Assembly (NCBI RefSeq): GCF_011516935.1
Contig: NZ_WOTF01000003.1
Coordinates: 62,001 to 126,000 of the forward strand
DNA from: Acetobacter farinalis
GTDB taxonomy: Bacteria > Pseudomonadota > Alphaproteobacteria > Acetobacterales > Acetobacteraceae
Direction: 5' to 3'
Length of the DNA stretch: 64,000 bases
Shown here in pieces: positions 9,933 through 19,356 of the stretch. The notes beneath the pieces were generated by a model that saw only the letters and a program-made list of their open reading frames with translations, was not told the DNA's origin and ran no database searches. Position 1 is the first letter of the stretch, and every line of letters starts with the position of its first letter. The translations under genes were made by a program, and so were the position numbers.

Positions 9933-12900
9933 TCAGGCCGGGATACGCGCGTCCAGCAAGGCTTTTGCCTCGGCCTCGGCCTCTCTCATCCCTTTGAGAA
10001 GACGGTCCCGGATTTCTTCCAGACGCTTCTTGTCGGTAATTTTCAGGCCGAACAGGTCCTTCACATAGAACACGTCCACCGCCCGCACCCCGTATGTGGT
10101 GATATGGGCTGATGCGATCTGAAGGTTTTCCTCGCTCATGGCCGCCGTGACATCATGCAGCAGGCCGGGTCTGTCCCGCCCGTTGATTTCAATCACGGTG
10201 TAGGCATTGGACGCACCGTTATCAATCACCACACGCGGCGGCACATGAATGGCGCGCATCCGCATAGGCATATGCCCGAACCCCGCCTGTGCAATTTCCG
10301 CGCCGATATCAATTTGCCCGCTCAGGGACTGCTCGATCAGCGAGCACAGCCGCGCCAGACGGTGTGTTTCTTCATAGGCACTGCCGGCTGTATCCTGAAT
10401 CCAGAACGTATCCAGCGCCATGCCGTGCATCATGGTGTGAATGCGCGCATCCACAATGGACGCGCCCGCCAGCGCCAGCGCTCCGGCTATTTTGGAGAAC
10501 AGGCCCGGTACGTCCACAGTATAGACCGTGACTTCCGTCACCCCACGCGCCGGCAGAGGCAGCACTTCCACTGTCAGCGGGGCATCACGCGCGTCAGCAT
10601 CCCGGATCAGGCGGGCGTGGCGTTTATGGGTTTCATGGTCAAAGGAGAGCCAGTACCCCGCATAGCCCAGCCCCAGGAACCGGTCGATATCCTGAGAGGA
10701 AACGCCATCTTCCGCCAGAATTTCAGCGGTAATCTCCTTGGCGTGGCGCACACGCACGTCACGCTCCGTGGTGGCCAGACCACCGGCCAGAACTTCCGCC
10801 ACGCGCACATAAAGCTCACGCAGCAGCGTGGCTTTCCATGCGTTCCACACACGGGAGCTGACAGCGCGCATATCCACAATGGTCAGCAGCAGCAGAAGGC
10901 GCAGCCGCTCGGGTGACTGAACAATATCCGCGACATCCAGAATGGTCTTGGGGTCATCAATATCCCGCTGGAACGCCGTATGGCTCAGCAGCAGATGGTG
11001 CAGCACCAGCCAGGACACCGTTTCCGTTTCCTCGCCGGACATTCCCAGTTTCGGGCACAGGTCCGCCGCGATTTCAGCCCCGATTTCGGAGTGATCTCCC
11101 CCGCGGCCCTTGGCAATATCATGCAGCAGGACAGCCATATACAGCGCCCGGCGGGAATGCAGCCCTTTGACAAGCTCATACGCCACCGGAATTTCATCCG
11201 CCATGCGGCCCGCCATCACTTCGTCCATGATGCGGACAGCTTCTATCGTGTGCTCATCCACAGTGAACACATGATAGGTGTCAAACTGCATCTGGCCGAC
11301 AATGCGCGCCCAGTCCGGAATAAGCCGCCCGAAAATGCCGGTTTCATTCAGGATATGCAGCCAGTGCGCGTGGCCCGGAGGTGTATGCTGTTCATAACCG
11401 GACGAGACAGACACCGCGCCCTCTTCCGCCACGCTGCTCTCACGCCGCCGCCGTGGTGGTTCCTGCGCCTCTGTTTCCCCGCACAGCAGATCAAGAAAAA
11501 TACGGGCGGCTTCCAGATTTTCCCGCAGGCTTATGGCGCGCCGCTCCCAGCGGATAAGCTGATGCCGGCCCAGCGGATGCAGGGGCCTGCGGCGCATACG
11601 CGCCCAGTCCAGCAACTGCATCATCTTGATCGGTTCCTGGTCGAACGAGATTCCGCGCTCAGGCAGAATCTGGCCATCCACCAGTGTGAACCCGGCCTCC
11701 CGCATGGCCTCATCCGCCTTGGCGGCTGTGGCGACCGGCCCTTGCGCCTGCCGCAGCACGGCAGGTTCGAGAACATGTGTCAGGCGCATGACTTCGCGCG
11801 CGGTCAGGAAGTAGTGGCGCATGAAGCGCTCCACCCCGTTCTGGCGGCCGTGACGGGTATAGCCCATCCGCGCGCCGATAACCGGCTGCATATCAAAGGT
11901 CAGGCGCTCTTCCGCCCGCCCCGCGACATAGTGAAGATGCAGGCGCACCGTCCATAAAAAGTCCCAGGAGCGGCGGGCGCGGGCGGCTTCCTGCTCTGTC
12001 AGCAGGCCCATCCAGATAAATTCCGGGGCCAGCAGATCCATCACATGGCGTGTGCCGAACGTGTTGCGGCACATCCAGTACAGTGTCTGCAAATCCCGCA
12101 GGCCGCCACGGCCTTCCTTGATATTGGGTTCCACCAGATAGGGGCTGTCCCCAAACCGGCGGTGCCGCTCCAGCCGCTCCCGCCTTTTATCCTGAATGAA
12201 GCCAGCCGCACCGGCTTCAACACACGCCACGATGTAACGGGCCTCAAACATGGCGAACAGGGCGGCATCCCCCGCCAGAAGGCGGGCATCCAGCAGGGCT
12301 GTGCGGACGGTGGTGTCCTTCCCGGCTTCCTCAATGCATTCATTGATCGTGCGGGTTGCGTGGCCGACTTTCAGGCCGAGGTCCCACAGGAAATAGAGCA
12401 CATACTCCACCAGCCTGTGCGCGCTCTGCGCGTTTTCTTCCTCAGTCAGGAACAGCAGGTCAATATCGCTGAACGGAGCCAGCATACCACGCCCGTAACC
12501 GCCGGTGGCCGCAACCACAAGCCGCCCGGCAGAGGGGATTTCCACCTCACCCTGCCCGGCATTGGTTTGTGTGCCGGTTGCACGCAGGGCCAGATCAACA
12601 ATGCCGCGCAGCATGACATCCGTAAACGCTGCAATCTGCTTGGCGGCCTGTGCTCCCTTGAGCACATGCGCTTCAAACTGGCCACGGATATCCGCCTGGT
12701 ACCGACCAAGCTGGCGGCGAAAAATGGCCACGGCCTCATCCCGCTCAGGGATCGTGGCGTTTTCCGGTGTTGCATCCCGCAGCTCCCGCGCAAGGCAGGC
12801 GGCAAGCCCCTCCGGCGTGAGGGAGGCTAGGGTGGCGGCATCGGGCTGCTCGGGGGCAGCGTGTGCGGGGGAAGTCGACATTGCGGTCGGAATCTGCTCC

Positions 12901-12950
12901 TGAGAGTCGTCTAAAATTGCGTAACCCGGGTTTAACTCTGGCCTGACCAT
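9933..12950 (-). CDS. glnD: Bifunctional [protein-PII] uridylyltransferase / uridylyl-removing enzyme
   Basis: The 1005-residue GlnD senses glutamine and uridylylates or de-uridylylates PII proteins. The nucleotidyltransferase motif GYGRGMLAPFSDID lies at 151-164, and an HD hydrolase motif (LLHDIAKG) lies near 605. Two ACT domains occupy roughly the last 180 residues. A polar, Arg/Glu/Ser-rich insert lies between the transferase and HD regions (near residues 485-520). The start at the ATG at 12950 overlaps mutS by 19 bases and has GGGAAG upstream; a start at 12881 (MSTSPAH) is the alternative. Cotranscription with mutS is likely. Confidence 0.95.
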   Translation of the reverse strand: MVRPELNPGYAILDDSQEQIPTAMSTSPAHAAPEQPDAATLASLTPEGLAACLARELRDATPENATIPERDEAVAIFRRQLGRYQADIRGQFEAHVLKGAQAAKQIAAFTDVMLRGIVDLALRATGTQTNAGQGEVEIPSAGRLVVAATGGYGRGMLAPFSDIDLLFLTEEENAQSAHRLVEYVLYFLWDLGLKVGHATRTINECIEEAGKDTTVRTALLDARLLAGDAALFAMFEARYIVACVEAGAAGFIQDKRRERLERHRRFGDSPYLVEPNIKEGRGGLRDLQTLYWMCRNTFGTRHVMDLLAPEFIWMGLLTEQEAARARRSWDFLWTVRLHLHYVAGRAEERLTFDMQPVIGARMGYTRHGRQNGVERFMRHYFLTAREVMRLTHVLEPAVLRQAQGPVATAAKADEAMREAGFTLVDGQILPERGISFDQEPIKMMQLLDWARMRRRPLHPLGRHQLIRWERRAISLRENLEAARIFLDLLCGETEAQEPPRRRRESSVAEEGAVSVSSGYEQHTPPGHAHWLHILNETGIFGRLIPDWARIVGQMQFDTYHVFTVDEHTIEAVRIMDEVMAGRMADEIPVAYELVKGLHSRRALYMAVLLHDIAKGRGGDHSEIGAEIAADLCPKLGMSGEETETVSWLVLHHLLLSHTAFQRDIDDPKTILDVADIVQSPERLRLLLLLTIVDMRAVSSRVWNAWKATLLRELYVRVAEVLAGGLATTERDVRVRHAKEITAEILAEDGVSSQDIDRFLGLGYAGYWLSFDHETHKRHARLIRDADARDAPLTVEVLPLPARGVTEVTVYTVDVPGLFSKIAGALALAGASIVDARIHTMMHGMALDTFWIQDTAGSAYEETHRLARLCSLIEQSLSGQIDIGAEIAQAGFGHMPMRMRAIHVPPRVVIDNGASNAYTVIEINGRDRPGLLHDVTAAMSEENLQIASAHITTYGVRAVDVFYVKDLFGLKITDKKRLEEIRDRLLKGMREAEAEAKALLDARIPA

Positions 12951-15595
12951 CCATCTTCCCGCGCCGCTTCCTTACGAAGCTCATACAGGATGTCCAGCGC
13001 CGCGCGCGGTGTCAGAGTATCCGGGTCTACCTCTAACAGTCGCTTTCTTAACGTATTTTCGTCTTCTTGCGGTAATATCTTCTGCGTGTCGAACAGAGGC
13101 AGGGGTTTTGGCCCTGTTGCATGATCACGCTCCAGCTCACGCAGCAGCCGCCCGGCCCGGTCCACCACGGAAGGGGGCACACCCGCCAGCTTGGCAACAT
13201 GCACGCCCCAGCTTTTCTTGGCCGATCCGGCCAGCACCTCGTGCAGAAACACAATCTGCCCACGCCATTCCCGCACCGCCATGGTGTGGGGAGAAAGGCG
13301 CGGCAGGGTATCAACCAGCCCCGCCAGTTCATGGAAGTGTGTTGCAAAAATTGCACGGCAGCGCACGGTTGAATGCAAAGCCTCCAGCACGGCCCAGGCG
13401 ATGGCCAGACCATCGAGCGTTGCCGTGCCGCGCCCTATTTCATCCACCACCACCAGAGAGCGCGGGCCAGCCTGATTCAGGATGGCCGCTGTTTCCGTCA
13501 TTTCCACCATGAAGGTGGAGCGGCCCCGTGCCAGATCATCCGAGGCCCCGACGCGGGAGAAAAGCTGATCCACAACCCCGACATGAGCCTTTTCCGCTGA
13601 AACCGGAAAACCACCCTGCGCCAGCAGGACAGCAAGTGCTGTCTGGCGCAGGAAGGTGGATTTACCGGCCATGTTCGGGCCTGTGAGCAGCATGACGCGC
13701 CTGTCGGGCGAGAGATCACACCCGTTCGGCGTGAAGCGTGTGCCTTTGGGCAGCGCGGCCTCCACCACCGGGTGGCGGCACCCTTCCAGCACAAACGTGG
13801 TATCGTCCGTCACCACCGGACGGCACCAGTTCCCCCCGGCCGCCAGCATGGCGCAGGAGTGCAGCACATCCAGCACGGCCAGCGCGCGCGCCAGAACAGG
13901 CAGCGTCTCTTCCGCCAAAATCTGTTCGACAAGCACTGTAAAAACAGCTTTTTCCCGCGCCGCCGCCCGCTCTGCCGCCTCGGCAATGCGGGCATCAAGG
14001 GAGGAGAGTTCCTCTGTGGAAAAGCGGGCATTGCTGGCCGTGCCCTGCCGGAACATCAGATCATCCCGGTCCTTGATGCGCGCACTGGCCGCAACCGGCA
14101 CTTCAATCACATAGCCGAGCTGGGCGTGATGCTTGATCTTCAGGCTGGCCACACCGAATCGGGTGGCATACTCCGCCTGCAACCCGGCAATCACACGCCG
14201 GGAATTGTCCCTCAGGCTCCGGTAGCCATCCAGTTCGCCGTCATAACCGGGGGCAATCACCCCGCCATCCTCCAGCCGGGCGGGCAGATCCTCCGCCACG
14301 GCGCGCACCAGTTCGGCTTCCAGCTCCGGTGCTGCGCCAAGGCTGAGAGCCGCCCGGGCGAGATAAGGTGGCAGAGCCGCGTGGTCCGCCCCCAGAGCCG
14401 CGGCGGCGGCGCGCGCTGCGTGCAGGGCGTCCCGTATCGCCGCCAGATCACGCGGCTGGCCGCGCCCCAGAGAAAGGCGGCCCAGCGCGCGCGCAATATC
14501 CGGCGCTTTTTTAAGAGCATCCCGCAGGGCGGCACAGCAGGAGGGCGACTCGCGCAGCCAGCACCAGCCATCCTGCCGGGCCGCAATGCGGGAGACATCT
14601 GTCAGCGGGGCAGCCAGCCATTCCGCCACCATCCGCGCCCCGGCAGAGGTGACAGTCTGGTTCATGGCGGAGAACAGTGTGTGCTCCGTCCCGCCATCCC
14701 GCGCGCGCAGGATATCCAGACTGGCGCGGGTTGCCGGGTCAATCCCCAGAATGCCGCCATCCATCTGCGGGCTTGGATGCGCCAGACGCGGCAGCTTTCC
14801 AGCCTGACTGCGCTGCACATAGTCAACCGCAGCCGCCGCTGCCACAGCCTCTTCATCCGTGAAGGTGCCGAACGCATCCACACTGGCAACATCAAAGGCC
14901 GCGGCCAGACGCTGGCGGGCAGCCTCCACACCGGGGATCAGTACCTCCGGCGCACGAGCGGCCTCATGCTCACCCAGCGCCAGCCCCTTGGGGGCCAGAA
15001 TTTCCGCAGGGTCCAGCCGCCCCAGCAGCGCCGCGAGCGACATCTGGGAAACACGCGCCGTTTCAAACAGGCCCGTCGAGACATCAATCCACGCCGCCCC
15101 GATCATGGCAGTGGCCTGCGCGGGTGCTCCGGCAGCGTCTGCCGTCCGGCCCTTGCGCCCGCCGCCCACACCTTCGGCCAGCGCCAGAAGCAGGTTGGAG
15201 CGACCGGGTTCAAGCAATTCATCTTCCGTCAGAGTGCCCGGTGTCACCACCCGCACCACGGCGCGGGCCAGCGGGCCTTTGGGAGCGCCCTTGCCTTTTC
15301 GCGGGGCCTCCGTCTGCTCCGCGACAGCCACGCGAAAGCCCCGGCGAATCAGCCGCGCCAGATAGGCCGAAGCCGCGGCCACCGGCACGCCGCACATGGG
15401 AATCGGGTCACCCGCGTGGGTGCCACGGGCTGTCAGCGCGATATCAAGCGCTGCCGCCGCTGCCGTGGCATCATCAAAAAACAATTCGTAAAAATCGCCC
15501 ATGCGAAAAAACAGCAGGGCTTCAGGATTTTCGGCCTTCAGCGCAAACCATTGCGCCATGGCGGGCGTGGCACCCTCGGGAGAATAACGCGTCAT
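12932..15595 (-). CDS. mutS: DNA mismatch repair ATPase MutS
   Basis: The 887-residue protein recognises base mismatches. The mismatch-wedging Phe-X-Glu motif appears as DFYELF at 34-39. The ATPase domain holds Walker A GPNMAGKST near residue 640, then FMVEMTET and the Walker B region VVVDEIGRGTATLDG. All five MutS domains appear present. The ATG at 15595 has AAGGAA just upstream and the protein begins directly with the domain I sequence. glnD follows with an overlap, an arrangement I recall from other Alphaproteobacteria. Confidence 0.97.
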   Translation of the reverse strand: MTRYSPEGATPAMAQWFALKAENPEALLFFRMGDFYELFFDDATAAAAALDIALTARGTHAGDPIPMCGVPVAAASAYLARLIRRGFRVAVAEQTEAPRKGKGAPKGPLARAVVRVVTPGTLTEDELLEPGRSNLLLALAEGVGGGRKGRTADAAGAPAQATAMIGAAWIDVSTGLFETARVSQMSLAALLGRLDPAEILAPKGLALGEHEAARAPEVLIPGVEAARQRLAAAFDVASVDAFGTFTDEEAVAAAAAVDYVQRSQAGKLPRLAHPSPQMDGGILGIDPATRASLDILRARDGGTEHTLFSAMNQTVTSAGARMVAEWLAAPLTDVSRIAARQDGWCWLRESPSCCAALRDALKKAPDIARALGRLSLGRGQPRDLAAIRDALHAARAAAAALGADHAALPPYLARAALSLGAAPELEAELVRAVAEDLPARLEDGGVIAPGYDGELDGYRSLRDNSRRVIAGLQAEYATRFGVASLKIKHHAQLGYVIEVPVAASARIKDRDDLMFRQGTASNARFSTEELSSLDARIAEAAERAAAREKAVFTVLVEQILAEETLPVLARALAVLDVLHSCAMLAAGGNWCRPVVTDDTTFVLEGCRHPVVEAALPKGTRFTPNGCDLSPDRRVMLLTGPNMAGKSTFLRQTALAVLLAQGGFPVSAEKAHVGVVDQLFSRVGASDDLARGRSTFMVEMTETAAILNQAGPRSLVVVDEIGRGTATLDGLAIAWAVLEALHSTVRCRAIFATHFHELAGLVDTLPRLSPHTMAVREWRGQIVFLHEVLAGSAKKSWGVHVAKLAGVPPSVVDRAGRLLRELERDHATGPKPLPLFDTQKILPQEDENTLRKRLLEVDPDTLTPRAALDILYELRKEAAREDGWSGQS

Positions 15596-15641
15596 TTCCT
15601 TATCATACGGGCGTCATCCGCCGGGGCAACAGGCGTTCCGG

Positions 15642-17618
15642 TTACATCTTAACAAGTTTGCACAAAGCCTGAGCCACAGCCTCCACCGGGAGCCGCCACG
15701 GTGCAGCCCCCTCCCCCGGCTCGGGCTGTGAAAACAACCGGAGACTCGGGTACCACAGATTTTCCGCCCGCCCGTCCGGCAGATGCCGGGTTGAGCCTTC
15801 CGCCCACCGCCAGTCCCCCCCAAACCGGTTCAGCAACCAGACAGGTTTACCCAGCACTCCCGCCAGATGCGCAATGGCTGTATCCACCGTGATCACCAGA
15901 TCAAGCCCGGCAATGACATGGGCCGTGGCCAGCATGTCCCCTTCCGGCAGCGGCGTTAGCGGAAACGGAGGAACATCGCTCCCCTCTGCATGCTGCAACG
16001 GCTGAGGAGATTGCAGGGACTGAAACACCACCCCCGGCACATCCGCCAACGGCGCAAGGCAGGCCAGCGGCATGGAGCGCCGGCGGTCAAACCGATACCC
16101 GGGGTTCCCGGCCCAACAGAGGCCCACCCGGAGAAGGCTTCCCTCCGTCCCGGTGCCCGCGTTCCTCTCTGGGCGTGTTTCCGGGCCGGTTTCCGGACGC
16201 ATGGCACCGGGTTCGGGCAGACCGCGCTCGCTTCCCGGCAGACTGAACGCCATCCGCCACGGATACGGCGTATCCAGCCCCAGACGCGCAGGCAGGCTGA
16301 GCAGGGAGCAACTGGCCACCGCCCCGAAGGCGCGGGCCGTCTGCCCTTTGCGCAGCAGTGTCACACGCCCTTCCCGCACGCTCTCTTCCTGCGCGACCAG
16401 CGCACGCAGCCCCTCCGGCACGGATAGCAGAACCGGCGCGCGCGCCAGAGCCGGTTCCACATACCGCAGGAACTGGAGCGTATCGCCCAGCCCCTGCTCG
16501 GCATACAGCAGAACAGGCTGGCCGCCTGTGTCTGCTCCATCCCAAGGTGGCAGATCTTCGGTCTGACTGGCGGGCAGCAGGGCCTGCCGCGCCTCAAACG
16601 CCTGCCAGCCTTCCTGAAAGCGGCCTTCCGCCAGCAGTAACGTGCCCAGATTAAAGCGCGCCCGTGCCCGGTCCTGTTCCGGCGCGTCCGAGGCCTCAGC
16701 CTGCCGGAAGAGCGCCTCCGCCGCCTGCCGTTGCCCGAGGTCCGCCAGAACGGTTCCGTAATTCACCGCCAGCCGTGCATCCTGCCTGCGGAGCGCATGG
16801 GCCGCGCCCAGTTCCCGCTCGGCGTCATCCAGCGCTCCCAGAGCCATCTGCACCAGCCCGAGATTACTGCGCGTTTCAGGGGCATCAGGCACGCGACGGG
16901 CCGAGTCTTCCAGCACGCTCCGCGCCTGCTCAAACTCCCCTTTGGCAAACAAGGCGGCCCCAAAATTCGCCAACGCAGCAGCATCCTGCGGGAAGGCCGC
17001 CGCCACAGCGCCAAAAAACGGTTCGGCATCCCGCAAGCGCCCCGCCCGCTCAAGAAGCAGCGCATGCTGATTTTGTGCAAAGCTGTTTTCAGGCGCCAGA
17101 CGCAGGGCTTTTTCCGAAACAGACAAGGCTTCAGCACCCTGCCCGTGCCGCGCCAGAAAAGCGGCAAGGGCGAGATGTTTTTCACAGTCCAGCGGCCGCA
17201 GCCTTAATGCCGTGCGCAAGGCCAGCTCTGCGTCGGGCACACGGTTCTGCGCTTCCAGCACGGCGGCCATGGCCTCATGCGCCCGCGGGTCTCTGGGCGT
17301 TGTCATCACCGCGACATGGGCCGCCGCACGGGCGGGTTCATCATGCCCCTGCGCCAGCAGCGCGTGAGCCAGCGTAATGTGAAAATGCCCCTCCGGCCGA
17401 AGCCCGATAGCCCGCCCGGCCAGAGCAACCGCCGCCTGCATATCCCCCCCGGCACGGGCAACACAGGCCATGGCGTGCCAGGCTTCAGCATCGGACGCAT
17501 CCTCACGCAGAAGCGCGCGCAGCATGGCCGCGGCCCGTTCCGCATCCCCGGCGGAAAGAAGGGCCAGCGCCTGCGTGACCGTATCCTCCTGCTCCGCCAT
17601 CCCGTTTCTGTGGGGCAT
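15642..17618 (-). CDS. TPR protein with carboxy-terminal glycosyltransferase-like domain
   Basis: Residues about 10-330 are a run of tetratricopeptide repeats (for example LALLSAGDAERAAAMLRAL and repeated A..NLG patterns). The carboxy-terminal third carries the nucleotide-sugar-binding signature DLVITVDTAIAHLAGVLGKP followed by VWLLNRFGGDWRW and WYPSLRLF. This architecture is frequent in Rhodospirillales and resembles GT41/GT9-like enzymes, so a role in glycosylating protein or surface polymer is possible. The acceptor is unknown. The ATG at 17618 or an internal ATG 18 bases later could be the start. It ends 47 bases before mutS on the same strand. Confidence 0.8.
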   Translation of the reverse strand: MPHRNGMAEQEDTVTQALALLSAGDAERAAAMLRALLREDASDAEAWHAMACVARAGGDMQAAVALAGRAIGLRPEGHFHITLAHALLAQGHDEPARAAAHVAVMTTPRDPRAHEAMAAVLEAQNRVPDAELALRTALRLRPLDCEKHLALAAFLARHGQGAEALSVSEKALRLAPENSFAQNQHALLLERAGRLRDAEPFFGAVAAAFPQDAAALANFGAALFAKGEFEQARSVLEDSARRVPDAPETRSNLGLVQMALGALDDAERELGAAHALRRQDARLAVNYGTVLADLGQRQAAEALFRQAEASDAPEQDRARARFNLGTLLLAEGRFQEGWQAFEARQALLPASQTEDLPPWDGADTGGQPVLLYAEQGLGDTLQFLRYVEPALARAPVLLSVPEGLRALVAQEESVREGRVTLLRKGQTARAFGAVASCSLLSLPARLGLDTPYPWRMAFSLPGSERGLPEPGAMRPETGPETRPERNAGTGTEGSLLRVGLCWAGNPGYRFDRRRSMPLACLAPLADVPGVVFQSLQSPQPLQHAEGSDVPPFPLTPLPEGDMLATAHVIAGLDLVITVDTAIAHLAGVLGKPVWLLNRFGGDWRWAEGSTRHLPDGRAENLWYPSLRLFSQPEPGEGAAPWRLPVEAVAQALCKLVKM

Positions 17619-17744
17619 ATGCTTTCTTCCGTTCTGTCAGGCCGTCTTTGGCGGACGGACCATCTTCGCAAAAATTTCCGTCCTGCGAAGGGATGCACTA
17701 CGCTGTGGCTCAGCCTTGCCACCTACAGGATCAGACCTTAGCTG

Positions 17745-19250
17745 ATGAATAAAGCCTATCAGAGCCTTGAGCGCCATTTTGCCCGCCTGTCCTCCCTCAA
17801 TGATGCCATCGGTATTCTGTGCTGGGACAAGGAAGTCATCATGCCGCACGGCGCGGCGGAACGCCGGGCTGAAAATCTGGCCATGCTGGAAGGGCTGCGG
17901 CATGAAATTCTCACCGCCCCCGAAATGGCGGAGCTTCTTGCCTCGGCAGATGCCGGAGATGATGTCTGGCGCCGCGCCAATCTGGCGGAAATGCAGCGCC
18001 TGCACACCCACGCCACAGCCCTGCCGGGAGATCTGGTGGAAGCCAGCGCGCAGGCCACGGCTCGCAGTGAAATGGTCTGGCGCGAGGCCCGCCAGAACAG
18101 TGATTTCAAGACGTTTCTGCCGTATCAGCAGGAAGTTCTGAACCTTACGCGGCAGATTGCCACAGCCAAAGGCGAGGCTCTGGGCCTCTCCCCCTATGAT
18201 GCCCTGCTGGATTCGTTCGACCCCGGCACCCGCCAGACGGACATCGACCCGATTTTCACCCGCCTTGGCGCGGAACTGCCCGGCCTGATTGCCGCCGTGC
18301 TGGAAAAGCAGAACAGCCTGCCTGCCCCCACCCCACCGCAAGGTCCCTTTCCGGTGCCGCAGCAGGAAGCGCTGGGCCGCGAGCTGATGCAGCAGCTTGG
18401 CTTTGACATGACCCGCGGCAGGCTGGACGTGAGCCTGCACCCCTTCTGCGGCGGGGCCACGCATGATGTGCGACTGACCACGCGCTATGAAGAAGCGGAC
18501 TTCCTGCCCGCCATGATGGGTGTGCTGCATGAAACAGGTCATGCCCTGTATGACATGGGCCTGCCTGCGGACTGGCTTTCCCAGCCTGTGGGGCAGGCTG
18601 GCGGCATGACGCTGCATGAAAGCCAGTCCCTGATGATTGAAATGCAGGTGTGCCGCTCCCGCGCTTTTGTGGAGTGGGTCGCCCCCCTGCTGCGCGCGAG
18701 ATTCGGCACCACAGACGCCACACCGGGCTGGCAGACGGAAACCCTGCACCGCCTGATGACGCATGTTGAACCCGGCTTCATCCGCGTGGATGCGGATGAG
18801 GTGACCTACCCCGCGCATATCCTTGTTCGCTACGAGCTGGAAACCGCGATGATCAACGGGGACCTTGCCCTGAAAGACCTGCCCGCCGCCTTCAATGACA
18901 GACTCCACACCCTGCTCGGCCTGACCGTGCCGGATGACCGGCGCGGCTGCCTGCAGGATATTCACTGGCCGGAAGGGCTGTTTGGCTATTTCCCCTGCTA
19001 CGCCATGGGCGCACTGGCCGCCGCACAGCTCCGCACGGCCGCCTTCGGGCAGGACAGCCGGATTGCCCCCGCCGTGGCGCAGGGTGATTTTGCCCCCCTC
19101 ATGCAGTGGCTGCGCACCACTATCCACAGCCGCGCCAGAAGCGCCTCCATGCCCGAGATTATTGAAGACGCCACAGGCGCGCCGCTGGGGGCGGAGGCCT
19201 GGCAGGCGCATATCCGCCGCCGGTATCTGGACCGCGCGCCAGACGCCTGA
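17745..19250 (+). CDS. M32 family metallocarboxypeptidase (Taq type)
   Basis: The 501-residue length and the zinc site HETGH at 262-266 identify a thermostable-carboxypeptidase-1-type enzyme, which trims carboxy-terminal amino acids in the cytoplasm. The M32 HPF element (SLHPFCGGATHDVRLTTRY) precedes it, and the downstream Glu-bearing LHESQSLMIEMQVCRS segment supplies the third zinc ligand. It is divergent from the TPR-glycosyltransferase gene and is followed by the secreted protein gene at 19357 on the same strand. An upstream ATG is absent nearby, supporting the start used. Confidence 0.93.
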   Translation: MNKAYQSLERHFARLSSLNDAIGILCWDKEVIMPHGAAERRAENLAMLEGLRHEILTAPEMAELLASADAGDDVWRRANLAEMQRLHTHATALPGDLVEASAQATARSEMVWREARQNSDFKTFLPYQQEVLNLTRQIATAKGEALGLSPYDALLDSFDPGTRQTDIDPIFTRLGAELPGLIAAVLEKQNSLPAPTPPQGPFPVPQQEALGRELMQQLGFDMTRGRLDVSLHPFCGGATHDVRLTTRYEEADFLPAMMGVLHETGHALYDMGLPADWLSQPVGQAGGMTLHESQSLMIEMQVCRSRAFVEWVAPLLRARFGTTDATPGWQTETLHRLMTHVEPGFIRVDADEVTYPAHILVRYELETAMINGDLALKDLPAAFNDRLHTLLGLTVPDDRRGCLQDIHWPEGLFGYFPCYAMGALAAAQLRTAAFGQDSRIAPAVAQGDFAPLMQWLRTTIHSRARSASMPEIIEDATGAPLGAEAWQAHIRRRYLDRAPDA

Positions 19251-19339
19251 AATCCTGCCCGCCGTCCGCTTTCTTCGCAGGGCTCTTCAACGGGTTCCTG
19301 CGGCCATGCGCAGAACGCGGTTGTCGGGTTTACTCAAAA

Positions 19340-19356
19340 GGGGGGAAACTCCCCCC
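19340..19356 (+). promoter_or_regulatory. G6/C6 inverted repeat immediately before a start codon
   Basis: GGGGGG and CCCCCC are separated by AAACT, and the right arm abuts the ATG at 19357. In mRNA it would form a six-GC-pair hairpin at the initiation region, or mask the G-rich arm as a ribosome site. A later ATG (19399 or 19402) would escape it. Confidence 0.5.

Noticed and set aside
13772-15652. 626-codon antisense frame over mutS, and similar ones over ppc (964-2436), the M32 gene (17637-19211), thrC (20522-22225) and the regulator-kinase unit (48788-51040)
   Set aside because: All lie opposite genes with clear homology, show Arg/Gly/His/Gln-rich artefact composition and no family resemblance.
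18934-19356. Amino-terminal extension of the royal-jelly-like gene
   Set aside because: It overlaps the M32 gene in another frame and precedes a clear signal peptide.
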